A stretch of DNA of 37,804 nucleotides, taken from positions 1 through 37,804 of the forward strand of contig JALVXC010000107.1 of assembly GCA_027038275.1 (NCBI GenBank), in the 5' to 3' direction. A program made the position numbers and the translations under genes. This document shows positions 33,249-37,804 of the stretch, one piece after another (within the stretch, counting starts at the first letter, position 1; each line of letters begins with the position of its first letter). Source of the DNA: Campylobacteraceae bacterium (GTDB lineage Bacteria; Campylobacterota; Campylobacteria; Campylobacterales; Sulfurovaceae). The notes beneath the pieces are model-generated. The model was not told the origin of the DNA. It was given only the letters and a program-made list of their open reading frames with translations, and did no database searches.

Positions 33249-34316
33249 ATGAAAGATTTTAAAAATTTTGAAGATACTCTTATCTTAAATGTTGATGATG
33301 ATGAGTTTAATCAAGAGTTAGCAAGTGCAGTTTTTGATGAGTATGATAGAATAAATGTAATACAAGCTGATAATGGAGAGGAGGCTCTTAAACTCTTAGA
33401 GACTGAAGCTATAGACTTGATTTTACTTGATTTAATGATGCCAAAGATGAATGGGTTTGAGACATTAAAATATCTAAAATCTAATGCAGAGTATCGAGAT
33501 ATTCCTGTAGTTGTTGTTACCTCAAAAGAGGAAGAGAAAAGAAAAACTTATCAGCTAGGTGCAGATGATTTTATCTCTAAACCTTTTAATCCCGAAGAGT
33601 TAAAACTACGTGTCTATAACCACCTACGTATTAAAAAGTTCTCTGAACTATTAAGTGAAATAGAAGAGGAGGACTCCTCCTCTTCCTCTAATCTATCTCA
33701 TCTAAAAGAGGCTATAGAGATTGCCATAGGTTCACAAAAAAAGCTTTTAGAGAAGCTTGGCAATATTGCCCATGAAAACTCTCATGAAAATGGTAGTAGT
33801 GATACTTACGCTTCAAAGAGAATTGGAGAGTATGCTAAAGTAATGGCAAAACTCAATGGACTAAACTCTAAAGAGATTGACAACCTATACTACTCTATGT
33901 CTATTTACGATATTGGTCTACTTCGTGTTCCAAAAGAGGATAGAGCTAATCCAAACTCAAAAGCATTTAAAGCCTATCCTCTCTTAGGCTTAGATATTCT
34001 TGAAGAGTTAGAGGAGACTACCTTAATAAAGATGGCAAAAGAGGTTATCTTAACACATCAAGAGAATTGGGATGGAAGTGGCTATCCTCATGGTATAAAA
34101 GGAGAAAGCATTCCTCTTTATGGACGAATTGCTGCTATTGTTAACTATTTTGATGAGCTAACTACTTCTCGAATCTACTCTCCTGAAACTATCTCCTCTA
34201 TGGAAGCTCTTGATATTATTAAACGAGAAAGAGGTATTAAATTTGACCCTGCACTAGTGACTCTATTTGCAGATAATTTTGAACGATTTAGAGATATAAA
34301 GGATAGATTCTCATGA
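33249..34316 (+). CDS. Response regulator with degenerate HD-GYP-like domain (second copy)
   Basis: The 355-residue product has a receiver (NVDDDEF, phospho-acceptor Asp61 in LILLDLMMP, Lys111 in ISKPFN), a serine-rich acidic linker (EEEDSSSSS), and an HD-GYP-like domain. The HD site reads YDIG (Tyr220, Asp221), so the His is lost; His270 in THQENWDGSGYP and the GYP motif remain intact, as does a segment like NYFDELTT. It is less decayed than the first-copy protein, yet metal binding is still doubtful. Its ATG directly follows the kinase stop codon, so it is a likely phospho-acceptor for the Hpt domain. Its end overlaps the next gene by 4 bases. Confidence 0.87.
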   Translation: MKDFKNFEDTLILNVDDDEFNQELASAVFDEYDRINVIQADNGEEALKLLETEAIDLILLDLMMPKMNGFETLKYLKSNAEYRDIPVVVVTSKEEEKRKTYQLGADDFISKPFNPEELKLRVYNHLRIKKFSELLSEIEEEDSSSSSNLSHLKEAIEIAIGSQKKLLEKLGNIAHENSHENGSSDTYASKRIGEYAKVMAKLNGLNSKEIDNLYYSMSIYDIGLLRVPKEDRANPNSKAFKAYPLLGLDILEELEETTLIKMAKEVILTHQENWDGSGYPHGIKGESIPLYGRIAAIVNYFDELTTSRIYSPETISSMEALDIIKRERGIKFDPALVTLFADNFERFRDIKDRFS

Positions 34317-35116
34317 ATAAAGATATAAATACAAAATATGACCTTTCAAAAGATGCAGTACTTTTAATAGACAAAGGTCATCATAAAATATATTGGGTTG
34401 GAACAACCTCTACCGAAGCACTTAGAAGCAATATCTATCTTATAAAAGATAGAAGAGAGGGAATGATTATAGATTGTGGAAGTCAAGGCGAATTTCAAGA
34501 GACAGTTAAACGAATAAAACAGGTAATGCCCCTCTCTTACGTTACTAAAGTATTTGCAAACCATCAAGACCCTGATGTTACATCTGCCATGGTAGATTGG
34601 CTTGAGTTAAATCCAAATATAGAGATTATAGCTTCACCAAATACACATACCTTGATTAAACACTATATGAGTGATGGAAAAGAGTATAGATATGTTAATA
34701 CAGAGAGAAACCCTACATTAACACTCGATTCAGGTGCTGTACTAGAGTTTATTCCATCTCCATTTATGCACTCTCCTGGTTCAGTCTCTATCTATAATCG
34801 ACATACAAAAACTCTCTTCTCTGGAGATATTTGGGCAGCTATTAGTTTAGAGTGGAAGCTTATACTTGAAGATGATTTTAGTGAACATATAGAGCATATG
34901 GACTTTTTTCATAAAGGGTATATCGCTTCAAATAAAGCAGCTAGAAATTTTCTAATCAATTTTAAAGAGAGAGAAGTTACAAATATTATGCCTCAACATG
35001 GAAGCATTATTACACAAGAAAATGTTAAAAAAGCCTTTAGTTATCTAAAAAATTTAAAATGTGGTACAGACTACTTTAGAGATATTAGTGATGAAGAGTT
35101 GAGCTTTATTGAGTAA
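34313..35116 (+). CDS. ODP-type di-iron protein, metallo-beta-lactamase fold (copy 1)
   Basis: The 267-residue product matches the oxygen-binding di-iron (ODP) group, the metallo-beta-lactamase-like half of flavodiiron proteins without flavodoxin. The six expected iron ligands are present: His84, Asp86 and Asp88 in NHQDPDV (flavodiiron: H-x-E-x-D), His153 in PFMHSPG, Asp172 in LFSGDIWAA and His229 in MPQHGSI. Flavodiiron proteins reduce O2 or NO; in Treponema denticola an ODP protein works as an oxygen sensor for chemotaxis. Without a flavin domain, sensing is more likely here than reduction. Its ATG overlaps the preceding stop (ATGA), so it is translationally coupled. Confidence 0.87.
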   Translation: MNKDINTKYDLSKDAVLLIDKGHHKIYWVGTTSTEALRSNIYLIKDRREGMIIDCGSQGEFQETVKRIKQVMPLSYVTKVFANHQDPDVTSAMVDWLELNPNIEIIASPNTHTLIKHYMSDGKEYRYVNTERNPTLTLDSGAVLEFIPSPFMHSPGSVSIYNRHTKTLFSGDIWAAISLEWKLILEDDFSEHIEHMDFFHKGYIASNKAARNFLINFKEREVTNIMPQHGSIITQENVKKAFSYLKNLKCGTDYFRDISDEELSFIE

Positions 35117-35120
35117 CTAT

Positions 35121-35143
35121 TTTAGAGATATAAAGGATAGATT
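35121..35143 (+). repeat. Duplication remnant upstream of ODP copy 2
   Basis: These 23 bases are identical to 34287-34309, which encode the last residues (FRDIKDR) of the receiver/HD-GYP gene and carry the ribosome-binding site of ODP copy 1. The tandem duplication thus included this piece, which now is non-coding and supplies the ribosome-binding site of copy 2. Confidence 0.8.
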
Positions 35144-35146
35144 ATA

Positions 35147-35974
35147 ATGGAGAAAGATATAAATACAAAATATGACTTTAATAAAGATGCTGTACTTTTA
35201 ATAGATAAGGGTCATCATAAAATATATTGGGTAGGAACAAGCTCTTCTGAAGCGTTTAAAAGTAATATCTATCTTATTAAAGATAAAAGAGAGGGGATAA
35301 TTATAGATTGTGGGAGTAGATATGAGTTTCAAAATACACTAAACCGCATTAAACAAATCATGCCAATAAGATATATTACTAAAATATTTGTAAATCATCA
35401 AGACCCTGATGTTACCTCTGCTATGGTAGATTGGCTTGAGTTAAATCCAGACATAGAGATTATCACCTCACCAAATACAAATGTATTGATTCAACACTAT
35501 ATTCCAGATGGAAAAGAGTATAGATATTTTAATACAGAAACAAACCCTACTTTAACGCTTGATTCTGGTGCAGTATTAGAGTTTATTCCATCTCCATTTA
35601 TGCATGCACCTGGAGCTGTAACTATCTATAATCATCATACTAAAACCCTCTTCTCTGGAGATATTTGGGCAGCTATTAGTTTAGAGTGGAAGCTTATACT
35701 TGAAGATGACTTTTATAAACATAAAGAAGATATGGATTTTTTTCACAAAGGATATATCGCTTCAAATAAAGCTAATAGAAATTTTTTAATCAATTTTAAA
35801 GATAGAGAGGTAACAAATATTATGCCTCAACATGGAAGCATTATTACTCAAGAAAATATCTACAAAGCTTTTGATTATCTAAAAGATTTAAAGTGTGGTA
35901 TAGACTATTTAAGAGATATTAGTGATGAGGAGTTAAGCTTTATTGTTAAAGGTAAAAATGAAATAAAAAATTAA
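35147..35974 (+). CDS. ODP-type di-iron protein, metallo-beta-lactamase fold (copy 2)
   Basis: This is a tandem paralogue of the preceding gene: by hand count about 221 of 267 aligned residues agree (83%) with no gap, and it adds eight residues at the end (KGKNEIKN). All six putative iron ligands are kept at the same positions (84, 86, 88, 153, 172, 229). Differences cluster at surface-like positions, e.g. 34-38, 71-80 and 112-120, which suggests that both copies work but have begun to diverge. Its ribosome-binding site (AAAGGATAG) lies in a duplicated remnant of the end of the receiver/HD-GYP gene. It is the last gene of the operon; no GC-rich terminator follows, only AT-rich sequence. Confidence 0.87.
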   Translation: MEKDINTKYDFNKDAVLLIDKGHHKIYWVGTSSSEAFKSNIYLIKDKREGIIIDCGSRYEFQNTLNRIKQIMPIRYITKIFVNHQDPDVTSAMVDWLELNPDIEIITSPNTNVLIQHYIPDGKEYRYFNTETNPTLTLDSGAVLEFIPSPFMHAPGAVTIYNHHTKTLFSGDIWAAISLEWKLILEDDFYKHKEDMDFFHKGYIASNKANRNFLINFKDREVTNIMPQHGSIITQENIYKAFDYLKDLKCGIDYLRDISDEELSFIVKGKNEIKN

Positions 35975-36141
35975 TTATTATTAAAAAATTATTAGCTTAA
36001 AATAGATTAAAACAGTTACTATTTTAAAAAAAATCTTTTTCTTTTAAAATATCACTTTTTTTTTAAAGTTAAGGTTTTTTCTTCAATTATTTATTAAAAT
36101 TATCTCCATAAAAACAATACTAATTCAACATGGAGAGAGAA

Positions 36142-37804
<1,663 letters not shown>

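Overview
The window looks like chromosomal DNA of a free-living, low-GC member of the Campylobacterota (Sulfurovum/Sulfurimonas type). Support comes from the gene families: the kdsA-ribH-nusB order, MqnC of the futalosine menaquinone route, a Csd3-like M23 peptidase, metal-type KdsA, and BamD next to Lon. Extended -10 promoters of the form TGCTATAAT and frequent TTG starts fit as well. This is inference from family content; no 16S rRNA gene is present. I see no tRNA, rRNA, CRISPR array, insertion sequence or prophage.

Layout. 1-4331: the start of a secreted Calx-beta protein (runs off the left edge), proC, bamD and lon. 4352-7667: a membrane-anchored TPR protein and an M16-like protein without the zinc motif. 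7676-10717 (minus): kdsA, ribH, nusB, mqnC, with palindromic elements in the gaps. 10718-11003: a 268-bp nested palindrome, then an EamA transporter. 11965-15583: M23 peptidase, DUF3108 protein and der, with a REPIN-like element in the der leader. 15599-18025: a membrane GGDEF-EAL protein preceded by a small exported protein that resembles YfiR. 18180-21708: trpS, murI, rho and a small membrane protein. 21761-25983: a Cof-type HAD phosphatase, an OmpR-type regulator and anmK-amgK-murU for cell-wall recycling. 26158-28696: an AAA/PD-(D/E)XK protein and a lipoprotein. 28907-35974: a six-gene signalling operon. 36142-37804: a 49-codon ORF and the 3' part of ligA, which runs off the right edge.

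The most interesting unit is the operon at 28907-35974. It encodes a receiver protein with a degenerate HD-GYP-like domain, a FIST-domain protein (the fold of NosP haem NO sensors), a soluble hybrid histidine kinase with no sensor domain of its own, a second receiver/degenerate HD-GYP protein, and two tandem copies (about 83% identical) of a di-iron ODP protein related to flavodiiron proteins. I infer a cytoplasmic gas- or redox-sensing phosphorelay that acts through protein-protein output rather than DNA binding.

The second theme is small palindromic repeats. At least four GTAG-plus-hairpin elements, including one inverted pair, sit directly at gene ends; a differently built double hairpin and a large nested palindrome also occur. 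Some of them supply the stop codon or last codons of the adjacent gene.
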